A stretch of 33,421 nucleotides of DNA from an uncultured Methanobacteriaceae archaeon (GTDB taxonomy: Archaea > Methanobacteriota > Methanobacteria > Methanobacteriales > Methanobacteriaceae): the NCBI GenBank assembly GCA_902782945.1, contig CACZOU010000068.1, positions 1 to 33,421 on the forward strand. The letters are read 5' to 3'. The notes beneath the pieces were generated by a model. It worked only from the letters and a program-made list of their open reading frames with translations. It had not been told where the DNA came from and ran no database searches. Positions 9,928 to 18,666 of the stretch are shown here, piece by piece. Made by a program: the position numbers and the translations under genes. The stretch's first letter is position 1. Each line of letters opens with the position of its first letter.

Positions 9928-10746
9928 TTATAAATATTTATCATCTATAATTACAGCTGTACCATATGCAGATATTAGCATATCTGGAGGTATACGTGTA
10001 TTATAATTAGTATATTCTATTTCTATATCAATTATTGCATTAGCATTGTTTTTTTGAGCTTCTTTTTGTAATTCTCGTATTATTTGTTCTTTAGCCTTTA
10101 AGTAATATTCATGTTTCATGTTTTTCTTGTCTTCTAAGGGTGTTCTAAAGTATTCTACAATATGTCTTGGTTTTCTTCTGAAAGGTATGACAAGTTCAAC
10201 TATAATTAACCCCTTATATTCTTCGATAGGTATGTCTGGTGCACTATTAAGTACTAATATATTTAAGTAGGATATGTCTGTCGTGTTAGGTAGTTCTATA
10301 ATTTCGTTATATGTTGGATTAAAATGGTCTGCTATATATCCACCTATTAAACCTAGTATATATGATAGGACTAGCAGTATTCCTAGAATGATGTAGTTCA
10401 TAGTTAATGGAATAGCTGCCTGTATCATTAATAATAATCCGCCTATTGTGAAGATATTCCATGTTATTGGTTGAGCTGGGAATAGCCATCCTATTACATT
10501 TGTTATGATAAATAACACTACCGCACTTATAGCTCCAGAGGATTCATCAGTTAATCTTTTAGAGACATATGTTTCAACGAATCCTGCAATGACTGGTGAG
10601 ATAAATACATGAATATTAACTCCGAATATTGTTATATTAAATAATAAGCAGAGGTATAATGATATTAATCCTGCAAGTGTTCCCATAATAATAGAAAAAA
10701 GAGTGTACTTATCTTTTCTGGTTAGATTTATATTAAATTTAGGCAA
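9928..10746 (-). CDS. Membrane protein with C-terminal YbjQ-like domain
   Basis: The 272 residues divide in two. Residues about 15-140 contain four to five hydrophobic segments with glycine-rich helices. Residues about 155-272 are soluble and end with a helix (AKEQIIRELQKEAQKNNANA), then strands with AIIDIEIEY and MLISAYGTAVII. That end resembles the YbjQ/UPF0145 (formerly DUF74) fold, whose function is poorly defined. The start is TTG: an in-frame TAA immediately precedes it, and a GTGAT SD lies about four bases upstream of the TTG; the next ATG would cut into the first helix. It converges with nrdD, 27 nt between stops. No function is assigned. Fusion of a membrane part to YbjQ suggests a membrane-anchored oligomer (inference). 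Confidence 0.65.
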   Translation of the reverse strand: MPKFNINLTRKDKYTLFSIIMGTLAGLISLYLCLLFNITIFGVNIHVFISPVIAGFVETYVSKRLTDESSGAISAVVLFIITNVIGWLFPAQPITWNIFTIGGLLLMIQAAIPLTMNYIILGILLVLSYILGLIGGYIADHFNPTYNEIIELPNTTDISYLNILVLNSAPDIPIEEYKGLIIVELVIPFRRKPRHIVEYFRTPLEDKKNMKHEYYLKAKEQIIRELQKEAQKNNANAIIDIEIEYTNYNTRIPPDMLISAYGTAVIIDDKYL

Positions 10747-10878
10747 TTATCATCACACCACGTTTTATACTATTATTTTTCATTGAATTTAATAAAAATA
10801 TTTTTGTATAATTATCATATACTAATGGTTAATTGTATAAACATAATTAAACATAATAATTAATACATAACAATAAAT

Positions 10879-10907
10879 ATTTTCAGGATTATTCTATTTC
10901 TGAAAAT
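10879..10907. repeat. 8-bp inverted repeat upstream of nucleoside kinase gene
   Basis: ATTTTCAG (10879-10886) and CTGAAAAT (10900-10907) form a perfect inverted repeat with a 13-nt spacer, about 105 nt before the kinase ATG. It may be an operator or stem-loop. The remaining bases of the 10747-11012 gap are AT-rich without other clear signals. Confidence 0.3.
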
Positions 10908-11012
10908 GGTTAAACTCATAGATTTAACAGAAACACTCATTTATTACTTTGTCTTTTTTTCAAATAATAAATAGAACAGTGAGATAATATTTTTTGTATA
11001 TGGAGGCTAACA

Positions 11013-11942
11013 ATGAAAAACGTAGATTTACTAGTATTAGGACACACAGCTTTTGATTATATTATGCAAGTTAAAGAATTTTCAAGAATAAACACATCTG
11101 CAATAGTTGAAAAGATGGAGACATTTAATGGTGGAGCAGCAGGTAACGTTGCAGTAGTAGCAAGTAAACTTGGATTAGATGTAGGACTTATATCATGTAT
11201 AGGTAAAGACTTCAAAGACAGTGACTATGAACAAGTATTATTAAATCAGGGAATTGACATATCAGATATGATTGTATCAGAGGATGCAAATACTCCTACA
11301 GCATTTGTATTAACAAACCCTGATGATGAACAAATGTTTTACTTTTATTGGGGAGCAGCTGAAAAATATCAGACAAGTGAAGTACCAAAAGAAGCTATTG
11401 ATAAGGCACGTGCAGTACATCTTGCAACAGGAGATCCACAATATAATATAAAAGCAGGTAAATATGCATACAGTCAAAATAAATTAGTTTCATTTGACCC
11501 TGGTCAAGATTTACACTTATATACTACCAGTGATTTAGAAGAATTAACAAATAATTGTAACATACTCTTTGGTAATGAACATGAAATAGAATATATATGT
11601 GATTTATTAGAATGTACAATCGATGATTTACTAAGTAATGGTCCTAATATGGTTGTACAAACTCTCGGTGATAAAGGTAGTTTAATTTACGTTAAAGAAG
11701 AAGATCCAATAAAAATTGATGCTGTAAAAACAAAAGCATATGATCCTACAGGTGCTGGAGATTCATATAAAGCAGCATTTTTAAGTTTATATTTACATGA
11801 TAATAACTTAGAAACCTGTGGAAGATATGCAAGTGCAGTATCTTCTTATATTGTGGAAACACAGGGAACTCAGACAAACATACCAACCTCTGATCAAGCA
11901 CTAGAAAGAATGACTGATCAATGGTCAGAAATGGACTTATAA
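11013..11942 (+). CDS. PfkB family kinase, MJ0406-type nucleoside kinase
   Basis: This 309-residue protein has the ribokinase/PfkB fold. The N-terminal GHTAFDYIMQV is followed by FNGGAAGNVAVVASKLG, the substrate-binding GG motif. The C-terminal DPTGAGDSYKAAFLS is the PfkB anion hole and catalytic aspartate. ATGDPQYNIK and FDPGQDL, as well as general spacing, match what I recall of Methanocaldococcus MJ0406, a kinase with broad nucleoside specificity (inosine, guanosine, cytidine). Nucleoside salvage is therefore the best guess; a sugar kinase is possible. ATG follows GGAGG (11002-11006) with six bases between. It is alone on the strand and ends in a hairpin terminator. Confidence 0.85.
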   Translation: MKNVDLLVLGHTAFDYIMQVKEFSRINTSAIVEKMETFNGGAAGNVAVVASKLGLDVGLISCIGKDFKDSDYEQVLLNQGIDISDMIVSEDANTPTAFVLTNPDDEQMFYFYWGAAEKYQTSEVPKEAIDKARAVHLATGDPQYNIKAGKYAYSQNKLVSFDPGQDLHLYTTSDLEELTNNCNILFGNEHEIEYICDLLECTIDDLLSNGPNMVVQTLGDKGSLIYVKEEDPIKIDAVKTKAYDPTGAGDSYKAAFLSLYLHDNNLETCGRYASAVSSYIVETQGTQTNIPTSDQALERMTDQWSEMDL

Positions 11943-11986
11943 ATCAAGATTTATTAATATTTTCTTGATTACTCTTTCTTTTTTTC
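11942..11986 (+). terminator. Hairpin plus T-rich terminator after nucleoside kinase
   Basis: AATCAAGA (11942-11949) pairs perfectly with TCTTGATT (11963-11970) and is followed by ACTCTTTCTTTTTTTC. The stem overlaps the last base of the kinase stop codon. Confidence 0.6.
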
Positions 11987-12295
11987 TATATAATATTAAT
12001 AACAATTTTTTTCCTAAGTTTCTCGTGTTTACATGAGTATATTATGTTATTAAAAATTACTTGAAAAAAGTGATTTTTTATTCTTTTTTTATTTTTTTTA
12101 ATAATTTATTGTCATGAAAATTATCTTAAAAACATAAAAAGTAATAATATTATAATAATTAGTAATATAATATTTTAAATTTTACTTGAAAAACAATGTT
12201 TATAATTCCTTTTTTTTTATTAAATATTGATTTTTTACAAAAAATGACAAAATAAAAATAAATTTTTCAAAAAAATTTCATACTTTTTCTAAACG

Positions 12296-12303
12296 TTTAT
12301 ATA
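12296..12303 (+). promoter_or_regulatory. TATA box for thiC paralogue
   Basis: TTTATATA fits an archaeal TATA box. Initiation about 25 nt later would leave a leader of roughly 120 nt before ATG 12448, long for an archaeal mRNA. Confidence 0.45.
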
Positions 12304-12369
12304 CTCTATAAAACTAAGTTCTAACTAAGTCTAAAATGAGTGGGATAATTAATTTAAACAAAAGTTATA

Positions 12370-12394
12370 CATGTGTAAAAAAGTTTTCCACATG
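12370..12394 (+). promoter_or_regulatory. Leader hairpin upstream of thiC paralogue
   Basis: CATGTG-T-AAAA, a three-base AAG loop, then TTTT-C-CACATG: a stem of ten base pairs with a single T/C mismatch. It lies in the predicted leader, about 54 nt before the start codon, and could act as an RNA control element or protein-binding site. Confidence 0.4.
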
Positions 12395-12447
12395 AAAAAT
12401 TATTATTCAACAATTAGAACAACAAAAATTTATGGAGTATTAAAAAA

Positions 12448-13752
12448 ATGACACAAATGCTTGAAGCTATGAGAGGAAACATAACTGAAGCTATGAAACA
12501 AGTAGCTGCAGATGAAAACTTAGATCCTGAATATATTAGAAAAATGGTTGCAAAAGGATATATAGCAATACCTGACAACAACCAAAGAGAAACAGTAGCA
12601 GTAGGTATAGGTGAAAACTTAAGAACCAAAGTAAATGCTACAATAGGAACCTCAACAGATATAAACGATTTAGATATGGAATTAGAAAAAGCAGCTATTG
12701 CAGAAGAAGCAGGAGCAGATACACTTATGGAACTAAGTATCGGAGGAGACTTAGATAACATAAGAAGAACAGTATTAAAAAACACTAACAAACCTGTAGG
12801 AAGCGTACCTATCTACCAAACAGCTGTAGAATCCATTGAAAACGAAGGTTCCCCTATATACATGGATCCAGACGACATGCTAAAAAACATTGAAAAACAA
12901 GCAAAAGATGGTATAGACTTTATGGCTATCCACTGTTCTGTAAACAGAGAAACCTTAAAAAGACTCAAAAGACAAGGAAGAAAAGGTGGATTAGTAAGCC
13001 GTGGAGGTTCATTCATATCCTCATGGATGGTACACAACGATGCTGAAAACCCATTATATGAAAACTATGATCAAATATTAGATATAGTTGAAGAATATGA
13101 TGTATGTCTAAGTATGGCAAATGCAATGAGAGCTGGAGCTCTTACTGACTCTACTGACAGAGCTCAAATACAAGAATTAATTGTATTAGGAGAATTAGTT
13201 GACAGAGCAAGAGAAAGAGGAGTACAAACAATTGTAGAAGGACCAGGACACATACCTATCAACGAAATTGAAACAAACATTAACATTCAGAAAAAAATGT
13301 GCAGAAACGCACCATTCTACATGTTAGGTCCTATAGTAACAGATATTGCACCAGCATATGACCACATAGTATCTGCAATAGGAGCAGCACAATGTGCAAG
13401 ATACGGAGCAAACTTTATATGTTATGTAACACCAGCACAACACTTAGCATTACCAGGACCTGAAGATGTAAGAGAAGGAGTAATAGCTACAAGAATTGGA
13501 GCTCACGCAGGAGACATAGCAGTAGATATGGAAAGATTCGGTCAAGAAGATATCAAAATGGCTGATGCAAGAAAAGCACTTAATTGGACAGAACAATATG
13601 AACACGCAATGTGGCCAGCTGATGCTAAAGCTATCAGAGATAAAAGACCACCTGAAGCAGATGATACCTGTACAATGTGTGGTAACTACTGTGCAATAAA
13701 AATCGTAAACCAATGGTTAGATAAAGCAGATACAGATGCTTTTGATGACTAA
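12448..13752 (+). CDS. ThiC-family radical SAM protein, diverged paralogue
   Basis: This 434-residue protein is full length for archaeal ThiC, which converts aminoimidazole ribotide to hydroxymethylpyrimidine phosphate. It keeps EGPGHIP and YVTPAQHL, which hold the zinc-binding histidines, and the C-terminal CX2CX4C cluster motif at Cys408, Cys411 and Cys416 (CTMCGNYC). Compared with the second ThiC in this window, the motif SLGDGLRPG at 222-230 is changed to SMANAMRAG, with Asp225 to Asn and Pro229 to Ala, and APGYDH becomes APAYDH. It may therefore use another product route; ThiC paralogues BzaA/B/F make 5-hydroxybenzimidazole, the lower ligand of methanogen cobamide (factor III). That function is a hypothesis. 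ATG follows a weak GGAG. It stands alone with a long leader. Confidence 0.85.
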   Translation: MTQMLEAMRGNITEAMKQVAADENLDPEYIRKMVAKGYIAIPDNNQRETVAVGIGENLRTKVNATIGTSTDINDLDMELEKAAIAEEAGADTLMELSIGGDLDNIRRTVLKNTNKPVGSVPIYQTAVESIENEGSPIYMDPDDMLKNIEKQAKDGIDFMAIHCSVNRETLKRLKRQGRKGGLVSRGGSFISSWMVHNDAENPLYENYDQILDIVEEYDVCLSMANAMRAGALTDSTDRAQIQELIVLGELVDRARERGVQTIVEGPGHIPINEIETNINIQKKMCRNAPFYMLGPIVTDIAPAYDHIVSAIGAAQCARYGANFICYVTPAQHLALPGPEDVREGVIATRIGAHAGDIAVDMERFGQEDIKMADARKALNWTEQYEHAMWPADAKAIRDKRPPEADDTCTMCGNYCAIKIVNQWLDKADTDAFDD

Positions 13753-13777
13753 ATTTGTGACATTAAGTATTATACCT

Positions 13778-13820
13778 AAGAGGATACTCTAAAGTATATC
13801 TCTTCCACAATAATTTTTTT
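13778..13820 (+). terminator. Hairpin and T7 terminator after thiC paralogue
   Basis: AAGAG-G-ATACT and AGTAT-AT-CTCTT form an imperfect stem (13778-13804) with a CTAA loop. A run of seven T follows at 13814-13820. Confidence 0.5.
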
Positions 13821-13979
13821 CAAATATCTAGAATAGGGGAATATAACTCCTTTTTATTCACCTATTATACCAAGAAAAAATACTATTTTTTACAAGAACT
13901 AACTCTTATTTTAACAACTTTCAATTTACTAAAACAACATAATTTTTTAAAAAAAATAATAATAAAAATAGATAGAAGG

Positions 13980-14633
13980 TTAAGGTGCGAAAAACTGAGT
14001 AACTTCTTGTACATAATCCGATTTAGTTAACACAGAAATCTTCTGATCTTCATGAAATAATGTATCTTCCTGTGGGATAACTAACTCATTATCCTCATAA
14101 ATAGCACATACAATATAATTTTCTGTAGGACTATAATCTAAAATTCTTTTACCAAACAAATCTTTATTCTCAATCTTCAGATCTAATAACTCGGTGGAAC
14201 CACGTCCAAGAACAATTAAATCAGCTACTTTAGGACGAGTAATGATTCTTTCCAGGTATGATGCTACAGTAGATTCAGGACTAACTGTTACATCAACTCC
14301 TACCTGTTTAAACGCATCAATATGTTCTAAGTCATTAACACGGGCAATAATCTTCTTGATATTATCATACTTCTGACATAGAACAGATGTTAATAAGTTT
14401 ACAGAATCATGGCCTGTTGCTGCTACAAAGACATCTGCATCAATAATACCTGCATTTTCTAATACATTAACTGATGTAGCATCTCCCTGAATAACCATTG
14501 CATTGATTGTTTCTGCAACTTCTTCGGATTTAGTAGGATCATGTTCTATAATTGTTACATTTAATCCTTCCCTGACTAGTGATTGAGCTAAATTTAATCC
14601 TACTCTTCCAGCACCTACTATAATCACGTACAT
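13980..14633 (-). CDS. trkA: TrkA/KtrA-type potassium channel or transporter regulator
   Basis: This protein has 217 residues. The N-terminal RCK/TrkA_N Rossmann domain has the nucleotide motif VGAGRVGLNLAQSL, with the acidic residue IIEHD at the end of strand 2, then GDATSVNVLENAGI and ATGHDSVN. From about residue 140 a TrkA_C domain follows (VLGRGSTELLDLKIENKD...). Such proteins sense NAD(H) or ATP and gate a TrkH/KtrB partner on the cytoplasmic face. The partner is not nearby. A GTG at 14639 is in frame, but GGTGA (14641-14645) lies six bases before ATG 14633 and directly abuts the GTG, so 14633 is preferred. The gap downstream, to the thiC paralogue, contains the convergent terminator. 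Confidence 0.88.
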   Translation of the reverse strand: MYVIIVGAGRVGLNLAQSLVREGLNVTIIEHDPTKSEEVAETINAMVIQGDATSVNVLENAGIIDADVFVAATGHDSVNLLTSVLCQKYDNIKKIIARVNDLEHIDAFKQVGVDVTVSPESTVASYLERIITRPKVADLIVLGRGSTELLDLKIENKDLFGKRILDYSPTENYIVCAIYEDNELVIPQEDTLFHEDQKISVLTKSDYVQEVTQFFAP

Positions 14634-15014
14634 ATTCACTCACCTTAAAAAATAAAAAAATCTTTTTCCACTTAATAAATTCAATTAGTATATTTCTTTT
14701 TAGCATTTTTAAATATTTACCTTTTTCTTTAGTAATAAAAAATATAAAGTATTAGAAATAAAATATATAATATTAATGATTTTATCGTTTATAGTAACTA
14801 CTGTTACTTATAATTATAATTAATAAATTATTTTACAGAACCATGTTAGAAGAATAACTTTAAATCTAATTTTAGGGATTTTATTATAATTAGATGTTTA
14901 TCATCCCAATCTTTTCGTTAATTCAAGGTTAAAAAGGGGAATGATGTCAATTAGTTATTTTTTATTATTATTACTAACAATCAATTTAAATGATAAAGAT
15001 TTATCGTGATATAT
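14634..15014. other. Divergent intergenic region trkA-lysS
   Basis: AT-rich promoter region for both genes. It holds an inverted repeat AGTAAC-TACT-GTTACT at 14793-14808 and a possible 22-codon ORF at its right end. No RNA gene was recognised. Confidence 0.5.
14941..15009 (+). CDS. Possible 22-residue leader ORF before lysS
   Basis: ATGATG after AAAAAGGGGA opens a 22-codon frame ([13 protein letters not shown]...), rich in leucine and ending in TGA at 15007-15009, five bases before the lysS ATG. The purine-rich SD is close to the start (one to four bases). A leader peptide translationally coupled to lysS is possible, but a chance frame in AT-rich sequence is equally likely. Confidence 0.2.
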   Translation: MMSISYFLLLLLTINLNDKDLS

Positions 15015-16604
15015 ATGAGTAAACATTGGACCGAAAGAATAGCTGAGGAATTAAGTCAGCAAGGAAGAGAAGAATATATAATTGGTAGTGGAACATCTAT
15101 CTCTGGATCAGTACACATAGGTAATAGTTGTGATATATTTATAGCAAATGCAGTAAGTAAAGAATTAAGAAAGTTAGGTGAAAATGCTAAAACTTTATGG
15201 ATAGCAGATGATTATGACCCACTAAGAAAAGTACCATATCCATTACCTGAGGATTACAGTCAATATCTAGGACAACCATACTATGAAATACCTTGTCCTG
15301 AAGGATGTTGCTCTAACTTTGTAGAACATTTCCAGAAACCATTTGTTAAAGCATTAGATGAGTTTGATATTGAGAATTTAGAGATTAAAAGTGGAGCTCA
15401 AATGTATAAAAATGGTGTTTATACAGAAGCTACAAAGAAAGCATTAGAAAATGCTGATAGGATAAGAGAAATATTCAATGAATACAGGGAACATCCATTA
15501 AAAGATGATTGGCTACCATATAATCCAATATGTTCTGAATGTGGACGTGTAAATACTACTGAAGCATATGATTTTGATGGTACAACTATTAAGTACAGAT
15601 GTCAGTGTGGACATGAAGGAGAAGTAGATTATACTACTGGTAAAGGAAAACTAACCTGGAGAGTAGAATGGGCTGCAAGATGGAAAATTTTAAACATCAC
15701 CTGTGAACCATTTGGTAAAGACCATGCAGCAAGTGGAGGTTCATATGATGTAAGTAAAGTAATATCAGATGAAATATTTAATTATCCAGCACCATATCCA
15801 GTACCATATGAATGGATTACACTTGAAGGAGAAGCAATGAGTAAATCCAAAGGAGTATTCTTCACACCAGAAGCATGGCTAAAAATAGGAAAACCAGAAA
15901 CACTAAACTACTTCATATTCAGAAACAAACCATTAAAACCTAAAGATTTTAGTCCTAAAATGGGATTCTTAGACTTAATGGATCAATATGATAGAGTAGA
16001 AAGAATAGCATATGGTGAAGAGGAACCAAGTAATGACAAAGAAAAAGAAAAACTCACTAAAATCTATGAAGTTTCACAAATAAATGGTATGTCTGAAGTA
16101 ATGCCATTCCAACCATCATACAGATTCCTTACAGTAGCATATCAAATAGCTGCTGGAAAACCAGATAAAATATATGAAATATTAGCTAAAAATCATCAAT
16201 TACCAGATAGACTCATAGATGTAACATATGAAGATCTATCAGAATTTGATAAAAACACATATCTTAAAAGATTAGAATATGTTAGCAATTGGCTTGAAAC
16301 TTATGGACCTAAATTTGTAAAATTCCAGGTAATGAAGAAAATGCCACGTATAGAACTTACAGATGAACAAAAGGAATTCTTAAACCAGTTAGCTGATATA
16401 TTAGAAACAGAAACATTTACTAATGACGCTGAATTCCATGATAGGATGTATGATGTACTGGAAGGTATTGGAATGAAACCACAAAAAGCTTTCCAGGCAA
16501 TATATAAAACCATCATAGGTAAAAAACAAGGGCCACGTGCAGCATCTTTTGTATTATCATTAGATAAAGACTTTGTTCTAAAAAGATTCAGATTAGAGGA
16601 GTAG
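15015..16604 (+). CDS. lysS: Lysyl-tRNA synthetase, class I
   Basis: This enzyme charges tRNA-Lys and is the archaeal class I type, 529 residues. HIGN at residues 34-37 in GSVHIGNS is the HIGH signature; MSKSK at 275-279 is the KMSKS loop. Between them are cysteine pairs (CPEGCC near 93-99 and CSECG...CQCG near 175-200) that fit the metal-binding inserts. The C-terminal half is helical, as in the family. A frame reaching GTG at 15006 exists, but that GTGAT is better read as the SD, five bases before ATG 15015 ([13 protein letters not shown], the usual LysS start). It converges with the regulator gene, with only 38 nt including T-runs between stops. Confidence 0.94.
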   Translation: MSKHWTERIAEELSQQGREEYIIGSGTSISGSVHIGNSCDIFIANAVSKELRKLGENAKTLWIADDYDPLRKVPYPLPEDYSQYLGQPYYEIPCPEGCCSNFVEHFQKPFVKALDEFDIENLEIKSGAQMYKNGVYTEATKKALENADRIREIFNEYREHPLKDDWLPYNPICSECGRVNTTEAYDFDGTTIKYRCQCGHEGEVDYTTGKGKLTWRVEWAARWKILNITCEPFGKDHAASGGSYDVSKVISDEIFNYPAPYPVPYEWITLEGEAMSKSKGVFFTPEAWLKIGKPETLNYFIFRNKPLKPKDFSPKMGFLDLMDQYDRVERIAYGEEEPSNDKEKEKLTKIYEVSQINGMSEVMPFQPSYRFLTVAYQIAAGKPDKIYEILAKNHQLPDRLIDVTYEDLSEFDKNTYLKRLEYVSNWLETYGPKFVKFQVMKKMPRIELTDEQKEFLNQLADILETETFTNDAEFHDRMYDVLEGIGMKPQKAFQAIYKTIIGKKQGPRAASFVLSLDKDFVLKRFRLEE

Positions 16605-16642
16605 TTTAATAATAACTACTTTTTACTATTTTTTTATAATTA

Positions 16643-17518
16643 TTATAATGGTTCGAAGCCATAAGACACTGTTACTTTTTGTGCTCTGTGAGATGCAAAA
16701 TTCAGAAAACTTTCAACATAACTATCATTTTTAACATTCAATGCACTAATTATATGATATGTCTCATCCTTTAACACATCACTAGTATGTAATGATGTAT
16801 ATGCCATGCTCTTATTTATGAATGTGTAAAGATTTTTATTCTGTTCAACTAGACGAATAGCTTCATGAAATGAATCAACTACTCTAACTATGTCAAAATC
16901 TAAATCATAATTAGCCAAAGTATTCCATGCAAGCCTCTGAGCAGATCCTTCAACTTCAACAAAATTTAATCCATCCAAGTCAGATAAGGTATTAAATGAT
17001 TGTTTTTCATGGGATAATAATAATAAATAATCTCTACCAAGAGCAATAGGTTCAAGATTATATAAGTATGCCTTAACAGGGTCATCAAAACATAAAATAT
17101 CCACTAATTCAACGTCAGCTAGATGCATTGCAGTCTCATTATCAGTTTCAAGAATCTTTAAATTTTCAACTTGATATGCACTTGCTAATTGTCTGATAAA
17201 TTCACATGAAACAGGACCACCAGCCACAATAATAGACTCGTTATTGTCATTAAGTCTATTTTCATATGTTATATATTCATCTAATATTTTCAGACCATAA
17301 TCTGTTAAACTAGAACCTTTATTAGATACTGTGACTAATTTATGAGATAATAAGTTTTCGGCTTTCAATATTCTTTTATTAAGAACAGTATGTGAAATAT
17401 TTAATTGTTTAGCCGCTTTTCTCTGAGATTTTGTTTCGTTAATGGCTTTGAGCGTGTCAAATAATTTATAGTTGTATAGTACTCCATCAATTTCAAAATC
17501 TAGTTTCTTATTTACCAT
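16643..17518 (-). CDS. ModE/LysR-like transcription regulator with PBP-like sensor
   Basis: The N-terminal 80 residues hold a winged helix of ModE/LysR type: LFDTLKAINETKSQRKAAKQ, then LNISHTVLNKRILKAENLL, and a wing-like segment. The rest (about 95-290) resembles the periplasmic-binding-protein fold of COG1910-type molybdate-binding domains, with a strand IIVAGGPVSCEFI, ADVELVDILCFDD and PIALGRDYLLLL. ModE-type proteins sense molybdate or tungstate in the cytoplasm. A GTG at 17524 is in frame; ATG 17518 has AGG nine bases upstream and is preferred. It is divergent from hxlB. The tungsten/molybdenum enzyme operon fwd starts 6 kb away, making metal control of fwd attractive but unproven. The family call is moderate. 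Confidence 0.65.
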   Translation of the reverse strand: MVNKKLDFEIDGVLYNYKLFDTLKAINETKSQRKAAKQLNISHTVLNKRILKAENLLSHKLVTVSNKGSSLTDYGLKILDEYITYENRLNDNNESIIVAGGPVSCEFIRQLASAYQVENLKILETDNETAMHLADVELVDILCFDDPVKAYLYNLEPIALGRDYLLLLSHEKQSFNTLSDLDGLNFVEVEGSAQRLAWNTLANYDLDFDIVRVVDSFHEAIRLVEQNKNLYTFINKSMAYTSLHTSDVLKDETYHIISALNVKNDSYVESFLNFASHRAQKVTVSYGFEPL

Positions 17519-17709
17519 ATTCACATGCCTGTTTATAATAAAATTTTTCTTGTTAAAAATAGTTTAGTAAAATGTAAATATAAATTTTAATATAATAAAT
17601 ATTAACAATGGAATATGTGATATTTTTATATGGTACAATAAAAAAATATCAATTAAATTTTAATAAATAGAATAATGTGATTTTTTTAATCGAATATAAG
17701 GGAATTAAT

Positions 17710-18294
17710 ATGATTTATAATGATGCATTACAAGATATACTAGAAAAAGTAACTCAAACAACTTCTGCAGTTAAAGAAGAAGATATTGTTAAGTTTACAT
17801 CAATGCTTGAAGAAGTAGATAGTATTTTTCTTATGGGATTAGGTCGTTCAGGTTTAGTGGCAAAAGCTTTTGCAATGCGATTAATGCACTTAGGATTAAG
17901 TGTATATGTTGTGGGGGAAACAACAACTCCAGCAATAACAGATAAGGATTGTTTAATAGCAATATCTGGTTCTGGAGAAACAAGTTATATTATAAGTACT
18001 ACAGGTATTGCTAAGCAGGTTGGCTCTAAAATAATAGCAATAACATCCTATCCAGATAGTACTTTAGCTAAAAGATCAGATCTTATTCTTCAATTACAGG
18101 GAAGAACAAAAATAGATGAGGAGCCAAACTATGCTCGTCGTCAGATAAGTGGTTTACATAACTCATTATCTCCTATGGGAACTATCTTTGAGATAAGTGC
18201 ACTCATCTTCCTTGATTCTGTAATAGCACAGATGATGGATGATTTAGGTCAAACAGAAAAGGACCTTAAAGCTAGACATACCGTACTAGAATAA
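17710..18294 (+). CDS. hxlB: 6-phospho-3-hexuloisomerase
   Basis: This is an SIS-domain isomerase of 194 residues that interconverts 3-hexulose 6-phosphate and fructose 6-phosphate. In archaea it supplies pentose phosphates through the reversed ribulose-monophosphate pathway. LMGLGRSGLVAKAFAMRL and GETTTPAITDKDCLIAISGSGET are the SIS phosphosugar motifs; the C-terminal GTIFEISALIFLDSVIAQMM is typical of PHI. An in-frame GTG lies at 17677, but AAGGGA at 17698-17703 is six bases before ATG 17710, which also gives the usual family length. The hexulose-phosphate synthase is not next to it. It converges with the fwd operon end. Confidence 0.9.
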   Translation: MIYNDALQDILEKVTQTTSAVKEEDIVKFTSMLEEVDSIFLMGLGRSGLVAKAFAMRLMHLGLSVYVVGETTTPAITDKDCLIAISGSGETSYIISTTGIAKQVGSKIIAITSYPDSTLAKRSDLILQLQGRTKIDEEPNYARRQISGLHNSLSPMGTIFEISALIFLDSVIAQMMDDLGQTEKDLKARHTVLE

Positions 18295-18321
18295 ATATAA
18301 AAAATAGAGAGGGAGAGTATT

Positions 18322-18356
18322 GAATTTTCCATAATGGAATAATTCGTATTCTTTTT
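18322..18356. terminator. Stem-loop terminator between hxlB and fwd operon
   Basis: GAATTTTCCA-TAA-TGGAATAATTC at 18322-18345 folds into ten base pairs with one bulged T, followed on the plus strand by GTATTCTTTTTC. It could end both converging transcripts. Confidence 0.5.
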
Positions 18357-18374
18357 CATCACTAATTCTTTTTT

Positions 18375-18656
18375 TTAATCAACAATACTTATTATTATTT
18401 CATCCTCTTCGTAGGTATATCTTAATTCAACTATTTCTTCTATAATATCATTGACATTAATATCAACTGTCTGATGTAATAACTGTCCCATTAATTGCAG
18501 GGTAATTATTAGTTCATCTGAATTATCAATGTATAATATTTTTCCAGGTATAAATACTCTGTTATATGATATTTCAAGTAATGCATTTTCTTTAAAATTA
18601 TCATTTATGTAATCAACAAGTTCATACTCATGGAGTGTTATTTGTCTAGTTTTCAT
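18375..18656 (-). CDS. Small protein of fwd operon, unknown function
   Basis: This 93-residue acidic protein has no signal peptide, cysteine pair or membrane helix. It appears all-alpha/beta: LHEYELVDYINDNF, then beta strands (ALLEISYNRVFIPGKILYID, ELIITLQLM), ending in a very acidic tail (YEEDEIIISIVD). It begins 10 nt after the fwdC stop; its SD (AGGTAA) overlaps that stop, indicating translational coupling. It may be one of the small DUF proteins conserved in methanogens (DUF2097-like is my best memory, unverified). Location suggests a role with formylmethanofuran dehydrogenase assembly or activity, which is inference only. Confidence 0.75.
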   Translation of the reverse strand: MKTRQITLHEYELVDYINDNFKENALLEISYNRVFIPGKILYIDNSDELIITLQLMGQLLHQTVDINVNDIIEEIVELRYTYEEDEIIISIVD

Positions 18657-18666
18657 TATATTTTAC

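Larger units (their letters stand above)
11987..12447 (+). other. Long AT-rich intergenic region and leader before thiC paralogue
   Basis: This gap has no convincing ORF. It is dominated by A and T tracts. The downstream end holds a TATA-like element (12296-12303), a hairpin (12370-12394) and a weak GGAG (12434-12437). I saw no conserved thi-box sequence of a TPP riboswitch. Confidence 0.5.

Noticed and set aside
12300-12447. TPP riboswitch before the ThiC paralogue
   Set aside because: The conserved CUGAGA and related thi-box elements are not visible.
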